Assembly (NCBI GenBank): GCA_941918925.1
Contig: OW799233.1
Span: 130,782,833 to 130,846,832, forward strand
Origin: Phyto melanocephala
Taxonomy: Eukaryota; Arthropoda; Insecta; Diptera; Rhinophoridae
Reading direction: 5' to 3'
Length of the DNA stretch: 64,000 bases
The position numbers and the translations under genes were made by a program. Of this stretch, positions 11,229 to 22,568 are shown piece by piece. The notes beneath the pieces were generated by a model. The model did not search any database and had not been told where the DNA came from. It was given only the letters and a program-made list of their open reading frames with translations. The stretch's first letter is position 1; every line of letters starts with the position of its first letter.

Positions 11229-13927
11229 AAAAAAAATTAGCAATTATTATGGGAATTTTTGCTTGTTGCATAGTGTAATTAAACCCCAAATAAAATCCAA
11301 TTTAATTATTAGTAAAATAAAAATGACCAATTATTTGAAATTTTTTATTTTAATTCGCTTTTATTAAGTCATCCTTTTTTATATTCTTTATCTTGATTTA
11401 AATTTTAACCTTTAGCAGTGTGTTTTTAATTTGTTTTACTTCTTTTTCAATATAATTTTAAAAATTAATATCACTAACAAGCTTTTTTTTATTTTTATTT
11501 TTTTATTTATAAATTTAAACTAGTATTTTGTTTTTAATTTTCTATTTCATAAATACCTTTTCATGACAGTTTGTTTTTCATTGTGTTTTTCTTTTTTTTT
11601 ATAAAATAGTACAATATATAAACGAATTGAATTTGTATAAAAAATTGTGTTTGATAGAAGTTGGAAATAAAATAGAGTTCCTTAAGTTTATATATAGAGT
11701 TGAGTAAGGAAAAACTTAAAATTTTACAAATTTTAAATCATTTAAACAATGATATGATTTATTTAAACATTTAAACTGGTGATATGATTTTATAAAATGA
11801 AATATCAAAAAAAAAAAAAAAAACATTTACAATTAAAAATTATTTTCAATTTTTATTTAATTTTTCCTGGTTGGTTTAATACAATAAATATCTGTATGTA
11901 GATAGTGTGCATGTGAGAATGTTTATTTATTATTCTTTTTTTTTGTATTTTTGTTCAACACAAAGGACATTAAAATAAATTAAATAGATTTTTGTTTATG
12001 TTTAACTACAATTTATGAATATTTTATCGGTATATTTTACGCGGGTTTGTATGTGAACGTACATATGTATTTAAGATGAATGTGTGTGTATTTTTATGTT
12101 GTAATATAATTAAAGTTGCTTGGTCGTCAATTACAAGTTTAAATGTTTTTTTTTTTTTTTGCTTTTTGTTTTTAATTAATTTAGTTTATTATTTTTATTT
12201 TATTAATTTGATATTTATTTTTGTATTTTTATAAAAATTTTAATTAAGGTAAATAAACATTTTAAATACAGTTTTTTTAATCAATACTCTATGACACATA
12301 AATATGATATCAACAAGGCAATGTCGTATTTAAATAAATTTTTGTTGCATTTTTTCTTTTATATTTCCCAAACATTTTAATACCCTTCACCAAAACCTTC
12401 AATTAAATAAATAAACTATTTATTTGAGAATGTTTGAAAAATTGCTCTTCAATGGTTGATTGTTGATAAACTATACTTGTTTACAAAATCCCTTTTGGTG
12501 GTATGAAGTCGACAAGAAAGCAAGAATATATTTTTGATTTAATTTTATAGACAAACTTAGTACTTTATGTTATTATGGTTCTACACAAACATCCGATAAA
12601 TTAATTAAAAAACATTCTATTATTAAACATAAAAAACAAAAATTATAAAAGAAATATTAAACTAATCTTCAATTAAATCAACTAAAATTAATGCGTTTTT
12701 TTTTTTGTTTCATCTTTTACATTTAATTGAAAAAACAACTGGTGAATTCACAAGATCAAAGTAAAGGTTGACTTTATTTAAAATTTTATTTTCATTAAAT
12801 TAGGATTAAAAAAAAAGTGTAAGTAACGTAAACATATTTACTTCTGTAATATTATAATATTTTGTCGTAAAATTCTTTTAATATTAGATGTATTCATAAG
12901 AAGTCCTAAGAGTCGTATTGTTATAATTTTTAAAATTTTCAAAATTTTCAAAATCTAAGTGTGAATGAACATTTTTACAATAAACATTACTTTTTATATT
13001 TTAATTTTTATTTTTATTTATTTTTTTGATATTATGACACAATGACAATACGACACGTTTCTTCGTCGCGTCTGATTGGTTTTGGACTGTTCAACCAGTA
13101 TGAATATGCCTAGAATATGGAACAATCCATAACCAGCTTGAGAACTGGTTAGAAAATATTTAATACATTAAAAATACGAAGATCATAACTTAGGAAAGTG
13201 GCTGGAAAAAATATATTAAACAGAAATTTATTAATTATATTCCCTATGATCGTCAACGACATGATTGAAAACACTGTTATCCATATAATCGTCAACGACA
13301 GTGTGCATGGCAATGTCATACATATTGTCGTGTACGATATGTCGGCTTACTGTTCGAAAAGGTCTTCAATATTTGCCTCGAACTAGGGACAGTGTTTCAT
13401 CAATGATTACTTAACCATTTATCTTGCACCCGGCTTTGAGATTGACCTGAAGATATGGTCAACACTAGCTTGCAGGTACATATATACATGATAAGAGTTT
13501 GTAAAGATTGTACAAAATACAAGTGTAGTTATTCATAAACAAAAACTGTATGCTTAACTACCAGCTGCCAAATTTTTTTTTTCCTATAAGAAAACTATAT
13601 CAGCTCATTACTTAGCACACACTTTCTTGTTATGAAAAACGCCAAAAATATTTCTGACAACTTTCATAAAATCTATGGCAAAAAGGAAAAACTGCTTATG
13701 TCTGAATTGATAGTTCTTTAGGAAACAACTTCAATATTTTAAAGTTGATTTTTATAAAAGGATTTTCTTTAAATTAAGGACTAGTATAGGAGTTCTGTGC
13801 TGGATTAGTTAAAGAGCATATCGGTTCCCCTATACTAAATTAAATTTAAATTCGAAATACCATAATTCATTGAAAAATATGACAGTAAGTTTGAACGGTA
13901 TAACTTGCCATAAATTTGTCTAAAATA
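11229..13927. other. AT-rich sequence, unassigned
   Basis: Long stretch of about 80 percent A/T without repeat ends or coding motifs. Around 13243-13345 a loose repeat of ATCGTCAACGACA-type phrases occurs, with CGTCAACGAC twice at 13251 and 13290. It creates the open frame at 13198-13386, which I do not accept as a gene. Confidence 0.4.
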
Positions 13928-14853
13928 AAGGGTGATTTTGAAGCTATTATCTTTTTGGCAACACTGGTTTAAACAGCTGACGCACGTTCCGTGTTTTGTT
14001 TTACTCTCAAACATCTTCAGTTTGGTCTATAATTAAATCATGAATCGTCTTACAAACGAACAACGCTTGCAAATTATTGAATTTTATTATTAAAATGCGT
14101 GCTCTGTTAAGAAAGTTCACTGCATGCTTCTTATCGAAAAAATGTGTTTAGCGACGAAACAAATTTTTGGCTCAATGGATACGTTAATAAGCAGAATTGT
14201 CGATTTTGGAGTGAAGATCAGCTAGAAGCATTGCAAGAGCTACCAATGCATCCAGAAAAAGTCACAGTTTGGTGCGGTTTATGGGCTGGTGGCATCACTG
14301 GACCGTACTTCTTCAAAGATGATGCGAATTGTAACGTAACTATGAATGGTGAGCGCTACCGTGAGATGATATCCAACTTTTTTTTGCCCAAAATGCAAGA
14401 GCTTGACTTGCATGACATGTGGTTTCAACAAGACGGTGCGACATGCCACACAGCACGCTTAACAATAGACTTATTGAGAGGCGAGTTCGGTGAACATTTT
14501 TTTTACGTTCGGGAGCAGTCAATTGGCCGCCTAAATCGTGCGATTTAACGCCATTAGACTATTTTTTGTGGGGCTTTGTTAAAGCTCATGTCTATACACA
14601 CGTTCCCGCTTCAATTGACTCATTGGAAGACAACATTAAAGCATTTATTCATGAGATACCGGCCGAAATGTTGGAAAGAGTATGCCAAAATTGGACTAAG
14701 CGGATAGACCTTTTGAGGCGCAGTCACGGTCAACATTTGCATGAAATAATCTTCAAACATTACATTATATGGACGGTACTATCGATTCAAGTAAAGAGTT
14801 AATGCATTTTTTTGAATTTAAAGCTGTCCTAAAGCTCTTTAAAAATCACGCTT
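13928..14853 (+). mobile_element. DD41D (rosa-like) mariner, internally deleted
   Basis: Terminal inverted repeats AAGGGTGATTTTGAAGC at the left and AAAGCGTGATTTTTAAAG (reverse complement) at the right, each next to TA (13926-13927, 14854-14855). Length 926 bp. It encodes a broken transposase (next entry). The same terminal repeat type bounds the element at 19621-21922. Confidence 0.8.
14040..14770 (+). pseudogene. DD41D mariner transposase pseudogene
   Basis: The N-terminus MNRLTNEQRLQIIEFYY (from ATG 14040) is followed by a stop at 14091. A deletion then removes the two helix-turn-helix units and joins directly to FSDETNFWLNGYVNKQNC at 14147. The catalytic D residues are visible in FSDE, in FQQDGATCHTA and, after a frameshift near 14515, in SCDLTPLDYFLWG. 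The second and third D are about 41 residues apart, which marks the DD41D group of the Tc1/mariner superfamily. The C-terminal block ending HLHEIIFKH is intact. Transposases of this group normally have about 350 residues. Here an early stop, a large internal deletion and a frameshift make it non-functional. Confidence 0.85.
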
Positions 14854-14855
14854 TA

Positions 14856-16189
14856 GTTGAAAAGTTTCCTAAATTAGCTTTAAATTGTCGACTTCAGCAG
14901 TTTTTCCTTTTTGCTACAGATTTATTGAAAACCGCCATTAAAGTCGTCAGTAGACGCCTCAAGTATTTTATGTAAGTGGAAATTACAGAAAAAATTAACA
15001 ACAATTTTGCATAAGTAATTACATAATTTTAAAACTAAAAAATTGCTTTAGATTTTTTTTGTTAAACGTAGAATAATTTTTTATTTAATTTTTTTTTTTT
15101 TTGTAATATTAGGAATTTGTTTAATAACTTTTATTTATTGATATAATAATAGAAAAAGCAATTTGGTTTACTATTTTTTAATTTAATTTAAATATATATT
15201 TATATAAATACTTCTTCATAGTATGCAAATTGTGCTAGTTTTTTTTTATCGATTTTGTTTTTAATTATTTCTATAAGGATTTGGTTTACAGTTTCGTTTG
15301 GGTTAAAAAAAATTTTATGACTTAATAATCAACATTTTAATTTCTTTATTTTTATTTTGAATTTTTTTTAATATTTAATAAATGTGTGAACGAATGTATG
15401 TGTTTTGTTGTATATAGTCGTACTTATTTACATTTTCATTTATGCTTGTATGATTTATTCCATAAGAGTTTTTAAATTTATTTAGAATATTTTGTTTTAG
15501 AATTTTTATTTGATATCGTCGTTATTCATTACTAAACACTATTTGTTGTTTTACTATTATTACGTTTAACTAGTTTATTACGTTTAACCTAAGTTTAACT
15601 AGTGGTTTATTAGTTTGTTGCATTTTATTTAAATCTAAAACAAGTTTAAATACATATTTACAAAGTAAATCAAAATAAATTAATAAGTAAAAATATGTTA
15701 TTTAAAATGACTAAATGTAATACAGTAAGCTCGCGATAAAGTGAATTTTTTTGCAATTGATCTCAAAAGTGAAAGCTAAAAATTGCACTGGAAGGATTTG
15801 GAAAAAATGTTACTTATTGCTTGAGGGTTTGCTAGTTCGAATAAAAAATGTTAAATTTTTTTTTAAACTTTTTTTAAAGATTATCTTTAGTATAGTTGGC
15901 AATGAAAGAGAATGTGTTGCTGTTATTTTAATCATCAGCCTGAGAGGAAAATGGGAGGTAGTTATTGGACACGACACCTTGAGCGCTCAGAGCTTAAGGT
16001 AGTGTTTTAGAAACGTTTTGAAAACGTATTAAATATTTTATATATTTTCAATTTTGAGTAAAAATTAACAGTCGATTACGAAACACGAAGTAAAATATAC
16101 AGAGCTGCACAAGCAATCGAAAAATGACATGCAAGAGACCTTATTAAATTTAAAATACTTAGTATATATCTGGTGTCCCAACTAGAATG
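14856..16189. other. AT-rich sequence, unassigned
   Basis: No element recognised except a possible pogo-type edge, TACAGTAAGCTCGCGATAAA, at 15721-15740, with no partner found. The 83-codon frame 15751-16002 has no recognisable domain. Confidence 0.35.
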
Positions 16190-17042
16190 CAATTTTTAAA
16201 TTTTAAATAAAACACAGATATTAAAAAAAAAAATCGTGGAACTTTATTATATCGTAAAGTAGACAGAATGAGGCTATGTATGGAACAATATATCGTGCAG
16301 ATGGCCGCCGCGGCTTTGCTGGCACACACGCTATCTTTTAATGAAATTTTCAATGACCTTTTTGCATAAATGCTGCGGTATTTCATTAATGCAGCGTCCA
16401 ATGTCCTCTTTTAAGGCTTGAGTCGTCGTCGGCTTATTCGCGTAAACCATGGACTTCAAAAAACCCCAAAGAAAAAAATCTAAAGGTGTTAAATCACACG
16501 ATCTACGCGGTCAATTCTGGTCTCCAAAACGCGAAATAACACGACCGGTAAATGACTGATGCAGCAATTGAATTGTTTCTCTGGCTGTATGACATGCTGG
16601 CTTTAGTTCCTGAGTCAATTAAAGTTTGTATGCATTAAGATGCAAATCTTTCGTCAAAATTCGCTGCATAGTGGATTTGGAGACACCAATTTGCTGAGCT
16701 CGGTGTCGAATTGAGGTGGATGGAGTTTGAGCGCCATCATAACGTAAAGCTGCGACATTTTCGGTCGATGGAAGGCGCGTTGTTGTCTTTACATCACTAA
16801 CAGACCCAGTTTCGGCAAATTTATCCATTAATCTCTTTACAATTGACTCTTCTTGAGCATTATTGTGACCCCAAAAACAATTTCACAATGAGAATGCATT
16901 GTTCATTCGTGTAGCGCTCCACTTTTACTAACCTCGTACCTTCTACTAGCAAACAATAACAATTGTTCAAATGTCAAACAATGACACTTCGAATGGCTCT
17001 CATTCCCAGCTAGCATTTAGATGATTGTTTTAAAAAAAATCA
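16190..17042 (-). mobile_element. DD41D mariner relic, minus strand
   Basis: The 5' terminal repeat is probably AAGGTGATTTTTTTTAAAAC on the minus strand (near 17042), about 120 bases before the transposase start. That is the same spacing as in the copies at 13928 and 19621. The 3' end was not located with certainty, so the left boundary is approximate. Confidence 0.6.
16290..16921 (-). pseudogene. DD41D mariner transposase pseudogene
   Basis: On the minus strand it starts as VERYTNEQ at about 16921 and after a shift reads MDKFAETGSVSDVKTTTR (16828), the inter-domain linker. It continues into the second helix-turn-helix with RHRAQQIGVSKSTMQRIL and LHLNAYKLTQELKPA. At that point the frame jumps to CHTARETIQLLHQSF, so the first two catalytic D residues are deleted. 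The third is kept in RRSCDLTPLDFFLWG. The C-terminus ends GGHLHDILFHT. One in-frame stop follows GDQN. The deletion, stops and frameshift mean it is dead. Confidence 0.8.
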
Positions 17043-17760
17043 CCTTGCTGAGTCTTCTTTGAGTACGTTTGGTGATAAAAAAAACTGATTAGTGACTTAC
17101 ACGATTAAAAAAGGTTTCGAAAATGATTAGCGTCAATGATTAAAAAGAGTTTGATTCAAAATACAATAACAAATTGAATTGCAATCGCAAGTCGATCAAC
17201 CAAGCGTTTAAAATGTGAGTATTTTATCCGTTATTTATTATCATATTTTACGCATCTGGAAGATTGAAAACCGATTGATAGAAAACAGGTCATGCAAGTG
17301 TTTGAAATATGATCTTTTTTTTGCAGTTTGTGATTATTGTAGATGATTAAACACTGCTTGTTATGCTGCTTTTTTTCTTAAGTATAACGAGACAATTTTT
17401 GCGTATTCTTAAGTAGATAATCTATAATAGACAAATAAGCTATAATAAACATAATAAAAAGGATCGAAAATGACTCCAAACCGGCTCTAAACTGACTAAA
17501 AAAAATAATCATTAATAAAACATCAAGAAGAGTCGCGGCTAGAGACATTTTTCTCCCGAACAAAGCATCGTTTAAATGAGCTCATATTTTGCATTTTTAA
17601 TCGCGCAGAGTATCAAAATTGGTGGCTGGGTTGTAGCATACATACTTGCAATAATGTGTGTGTGCTTTACGATATGAATATTGTAAAATTTTATAGTTCT
17701 ACTTTTATCTATACTGAAATAGAACAATTTTGGAATAAAATAAAGCAGAATCTGAACAAG
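17043..17760. other. unassigned sequence
   Basis: No gene or defined element. CCCAGC at 16997 and GCTGGG at 17626 could be taken for short terminal repeats, but nothing else supports that reading. Confidence 0.35.
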
Positions 17761-17761
17761 G

Positions 17762-17905
17762 AAAAATAGAATATTTAAAACATGTTTAAATGTTTTTAAA
17801 GCACAAAGACGAAATAGAACATTTAAAACATGTTTGAATGTTTTTATAGTACAAAGACGAAATAGAATATTTAAAACATTTTTGAATGTTTTTGTAGCAC
17901 AAGTA
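17762..17905. repeat. 48-bp tandem repeat, three units
   Basis: The phrase AATAGAAYATTTAAAACAT starts at 17765, 17813 and 17861, a period of 48. Each unit contains AAACATGTTT (a perfect palindrome in the first two units) followed by GAATGTTTTT. The period is a multiple of three, which explains the open frame 17834-18067. I see no independent sign of coding. Confidence 0.8.
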
Positions 17906-19620
17906 GTTCAAAGAAAGACTTGCAAAGAGACTTTAACTTTAGTGTTCTGTAATGATATGTATTCATATATGTTAACTGCCCTAAATGTAATTATTTATCA
18001 ACTCTGCTGTATAATATTTTTTACGCATTTTGAACATGTTCTATTGTACTCGTTAATTTTTCTGTGATTTACCGTTTCCGTTTTTCATTTTCGCTTTTTT
18101 ATGATATTACATTTTGCTTGAAAACACAAACACCAACAAAGCTGTAGCGAGTTTCAAGTTATTACTGTTATTTATGTTTACACTAAAATAAAGTGATTGG
18201 AAATAGTGTGAAATAGAAAACATAACTTTTAGAATATTTTAAGCAGTTCTTCAGTTGAAGAGTAACGAGGTACTGACTTCCAACAAAATTTCTTTTTAAA
18301 ATAATTTATGCAAATTAGGCATAGATTGCATCGCTAAAAATTACATAAGAGAAGAAGTATAAAAAAGAAAATATTTGAAAAGATTTAAAATTTGTCTACA
18401 AAGATAAATACGTACATAAAAGCCTTTTAATATACAGGCATTTATGTCTTAAATTAATTATAAATATGTTAAAGTATTTTGTTAATAAAACTTTTTTCTT
18501 TGGTCTCATTAGAAAATTTTATTTTATTATTTATTTTATTTTAAGGAATAACGAACAAAATAAGAAATTTTGTCCTAAAATTCTTAGCATTCATTATTAA
18601 GTTCATGTTATCGCAAGTATGTATGTTCAATTTATAAACTATTATGATGATGTCGGTCTTTACATTAGGGTCAGTGATGTCAGATATTTAATAGAATTGA
18701 AGAACGCGCGTATTTCTTTTTTATTGTTTTGAAACATATTGAGATGAGTCCGTAATTTTTGTTATGATAAATATATATTTTTTGTATTTTTGGTATATTA
18801 AAAAATAATAGATTATATTAAAATATAATAGATAGATTAAACATAAGAGTGATTGACATTACTATTTTCTGTAACATAGACATATGGCTGCAGTTGTTAT
18901 ATGTTGTTTTTTTTTAAAAAGGTGTAACAAAATTAACGTAAAATTTGTGGCTTAAAATGATTTTCAGTAAATTCAACAAACTCACATCGTAAGAGTTTTA
19001 TTTCGTCCAATTCTACAATAGTTGAAAGATTTTTTTAGTAATGAACAATCGTTTTTTCTATCCAATTTACAACCTATTGTAGAAGTTGAAGTTGTAGTTG
19101 TTGTTTACATTTAATGGATAATATCTCAATCTATCTTCTGTAAATATAAAAAAAGTGTACAATTTTATGTCACCACTAACTGCAGAAATGAGGCAACAAT
19201 TTTAGAGTACATTGAGGATGGTATATAGATAGCTTATGTGAAGTTTGTATGAAATCGGACCAGTGGTCCCAGATATATGACATTTAAATTTTCCTATATA
19301 TTTCTATATAAATATTAACAAAATGCTCTACATTTTCCATATTATGATTTTTCATTGTCACTTAAAAGTTATCAAACCATGATTGAATATCTTATGTGTA
19401 AAATGACATTCGGTCTATCGAGTTGGAATGTTGAGCTGAATCGTTTCAGTCGTTGTTTAAATCTCTTATTTTATAGTGGAAATTTTATCCTATAGGTGGC
19501 AAAACCAAAAAGCTAAAGGAAAAAGATGATTCCTTTTCAACCACCTTGAAGGCGAAACAACGTTTACCAGGATAGCTAGACTTTTATATAATACCTACAA
19601 CAATTTTACCTATGTTTATA
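17906..19620. other. AT-rich sequence, unassigned
   Basis: No clear element ends. A phrase around 19226-19282 (TATGAAATCGGACCAGTGGT) resembles linkers in dispersed fly repeats, but I could not define a unit. Confidence 0.35.
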
Positions 19621-19855
19621 AAGGGAGATTTTTTTATGAATTAAGTTTTTCGGGCTGGCAGCACTGGCTGATAATTGTGTCCAAACTACATCTGTGAAAG
19701 TGAAAAGTTTTCAGTATACTCTATCATTTCATCATGGAGAAACTCACAAACGAGAAACGACTGCAAATCCTTGAAATTTATTTTCAAAATTCGTGCTCTG
19801 TAAAATCCACTGTTTTATCGAAAAATTGTGTTCAGTGATGAGGCTCACTTCTGGC

Positions 19856-21300
19856 CAGAGTACGAAAACAAACAAAAGGAAACGTTTCCAATAGTTTTGT
19901 TTCGATCATTTCAGAGACATGCATTTTGTTTTGTATTGTTTTGTATTATGAGTGCAAACAAAACCAGAATCGAAAAGTACTCAGCTTCAATATGTAACAT
20001 GTAAAACAAAACAGTACAATACTTTCTGCAAACGCTTCAAAACGTTTGCTGATATATTTGCTCTTTACATGAAAAAATCTACATGTTTATTGCTGCTTGT
20101 TGTTGGGAATTTTTTAACATTTTACCTACATACCTACATTAATTTTACGATCCTAATGACGATATGAAGTCACTGACTATAGTTTGCGAATTGGTAATGG
20201 TGCATTGTTATAATGATTGTTATAATCTTTTTGTTTTGCAAACGTTTGCAAGCGTTTCATTCTTGTTTCGTACTCAAACGAAACATACCGTCAAAGCAAA
20301 GACTAAGAACAAAACCCGAATTGTTTTGTTTATGCTCTTTTGCATTGAAAAGTTTGTGGTTTTGTTTTGCTCGCAAACAAAACGATTCATAACAAGTAAG
20401 AGCGCTATATCCTGCCGTATCGAATCTTATATACCCTTCACAACGTGTAGTCATGCAATAACAGTAGTTTGTATCACCATTCCATATGATATACGTACAT
20501 ACATATAAAAAACATACATATAAAAAACATCCCATTGTAAAATTATAAATTTACGTATGTATGTTAAAAAATAAATAAAAAAAAAATTTTAAAAAAAAAT
20601 TAAAAAAAAATTAAAAAAAAAATTTTTTTAAAAATAATTAAAATATATATAATAAATATAAAACAAAAAAAATAAAAAAAAATATTTAAAAAAAAAAAAA
20701 TTAAAAAAATATAATAAAAATATAAATAATATATTAAATAAAAAAAAAAAAAAATATAAAAAAAAATTAAAAAAAAAAAATATAAAAAAAATAAAAAAAA
20801 AATTTTTTGGCTCAGCTGGGATTCGATGCCATGCTTACTCTAAGCACTATACATGTTTGTATGTATGTATGTTGTTGTTGTAATGTTGTTTTGGTGAAAA
20901 AAAAATCGAGGTGGTCGTGGGTTTTTGCTCATATCTCAGTTGTTTATGTACCGATGTTTCTGATTTTCAATACCGATCTACTCCCGAATATTTCTGATAT
21001 TTTAATACCTCACCCTGTCCAAGTGATGGCGGGGGGCTTCGAAAAGTTGATTTCAACATACACACGGACAGACGGTCAGACGGACAGACTGACAGACTGA
21101 CAGGGCTTAATCGACTCCCCTATTCATAAGCTTTCAGAAAATATATACTTTATGGGGTCGGAAATCAAAATTGTAGAAATTTCACACGGAATGACAAACC
21201 TATATATACCCTTTTTCACTGTGTGAAGGGTATAAAAATTGAAAAGTTTCTGACTTAGATGATTTGTACTGTGTTTCGTTTCGTTTATTTTCGTTCACTG
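19856..21300. mobile_element. hAT-like non-autonomous element inside the mariner
   Basis: The left end CAGAGTACGAAAACAAAC and the right end, reverse complemented, CAGTGAACGAAAATAAAC agree at 15 of 18 positions. They are bounded by 8-bp repeats CTTCTGGC (19848-19855) and CTTCTGTC (21301-21308), 7 of 8 identical. CAG termini with an 8-bp duplication fit the hAT superfamily. Without the inner TATACCC copy the element is about 600 bp. It has many GTTTTGTTT / AAACAAAAC subterminal motifs and no transposase. Confidence 0.75.
20389..21235 (+). mobile_element. TATACCC-family element, copy F, innermost insertion
   Basis: Full-length: starts ACAAGTAAGAGCGCTATATC and ends TATACCCTTTTTCACTGTGTGAAGGGTATA (hairpin, 21206-21235). 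It carries a 230-base A/T core (20570-20806) and a 97-codon open frame (20807-21100) equivalent to that of copy A. It lies wholly inside the hAT-like element and is therefore the youngest of the three. Confidence 0.75.
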
Positions 21301-21924
21301 CTTCTGTCTAAAATGATAAACAAGCAAAACTGTCGCATCTGGGGTGAAAAACAGCCACTTGCCGTACAAGAGTTACAGATGCATCCCGAAAAAAACGACA
21401 GCTTAGTGTGGTTTATGGGCTGGTGGCTTCATCGGTCCACTTTTCTTCAAAGACGACCGTGGAAGAACCGTTACCGTCGACCGCGAACGATATCGAGCCA
21501 TGATATGCAACTTTTTTTTGCCACAATTGGCCGAGTTGGACTTGATTGATATGTGGTTTCAACAAGACGGTGCCACACAGCTCGTGAAATAATGGACACT
21601 ATGAAGGATGGATTTGGTGAGTAGTTTATCTCTCGAAATGGCGCTGTGAGTTGGCCGCCGAGATCATGTGATTTTACGACTCTTGACTATTTCTAGTGGG
21701 GTTATGTGAAGTCGTTGGTCTATGTGGACAAGCCAAACACAATTGAAGCCTTAGTGTATAACATAGAACGTGTTATTCATGAACAATAGGCCAAAATGCT
21801 CAAAAAAGTGGTGCAAAATTGGACCTTACGAATAAACGATTTCAATAAAAATTTGGAATATGTGATACAAATTTGAGTGTCTTATTAGATTTAAAAAAAA
21901 ATTCTCTTAAAAAATCACGCTTTA

Positions 21925-22568
21925 GAACGTCGAATAAATACAACACAGTTAACAAAGTAAGCACTATCTCCATTTTGCTTTAATATGTAGAAATGAGTTT
22001 CTTAAAACCTACAACTCGATAGTTTCTTCATTGTGAATATATGTTTATATAAAGTCATATAGAGATGGAAAAACTTAACGCTATCTTTATTATTTTACAT
22101 TTGTTTAAATGAATTTATAACAATATACAGCTTCTACAAAAGATTGTGAATCGTGCAATTAAATTTTTTAACACACGTTTTACTCACAGAAACAAATTAT
22201 TGTTAAAAGCTTTTTAGTTAATATAATTAAATATATTTTTAATTAACTTAAATTATTTTTTAATTGATATTAAATATTTTTGAAAATTAAATTCATTCAG
22301 TTAAAAAAAAAAATAAATAAAAAATAAAATTGAGAAGATGTACTATTTTCAAGATTTGATTTTGTTCGCACTTGCAAACACAAAACTTGCTCATTTTGAT
22401 CGGTAATTTTTTCTGCTTTAGTGAACTTTTATGTGTAAATTTTTTACGCAGAGGTATTGTATATATTCTTAGCTTATATAAATAAGAAATAATAATTTTG
22501 TTAATAATATATTTTGTATGCTATTCGCGATTTTTCTACACCACCATTTTTAGAGGTTTTTAATATAA
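21925..22568. other. AT-rich sequence, unassigned
   Basis: No coding or repeat signature recognised. Confidence 0.4.

Larger units (their letters stand above)
19734..21876 (+). pseudogene. DD41D mariner transposase pseudogene, split
   Basis: The 5' part is MEKLTNEKRLQILEIYF and QNSCSVKSTVLSKNCVQ. It is followed directly by GAGGCTCACTTCTGG (EAHFW), so the helix-turn-helix region is deleted as in the 14040 copy. After the insertion the reading resumes at 21311 with INKQNCRIWGEKQP. It then passes through several frameshifts with LIDMWFQQDGAT (second D) and a degraded third-D block containing LDYF. In-frame stops and shifts abound. Confidence 0.8.
19621..21922 (+). mobile_element. DD41D mariner carrying nested insertions
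   Basis: Terminal inverted repeats AAGGGAGATTTTTTTATG at the left and AAGCGTGATTTTTTAAGAG (reverse complement) at the right, next to TA at 19619-19620 and 21923-21924. The transposase reading is split by a hAT-like element at 19856-21300, which itself holds TATACCC copy F. Without insertions the mariner is about 850 bp. Confidence 0.8.

Noticed and set aside
13198..13386. 62-codon frame with repeated VND motif
   Set aside because: Produced by a loose local repeat of CGTCAACGAC. No family.
15912..15945. Another CTGATGA motif (minus strand near 15925)
   Set aside because: No GAAA at the proper distance and no stem II or stem I pairing.
16997..17632. Element bounded by CCCAGC / GCTGGG
   Set aside because: Only six matching bases and no duplication. 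CCCAGC falls inside the 5' region of the minus-strand mariner.
20164..20508. 114-codon plus and 92-codon minus frames
   Set aside because: They span the junction between the hAT-like element and TATACCC copy F, so cannot be an old gene.
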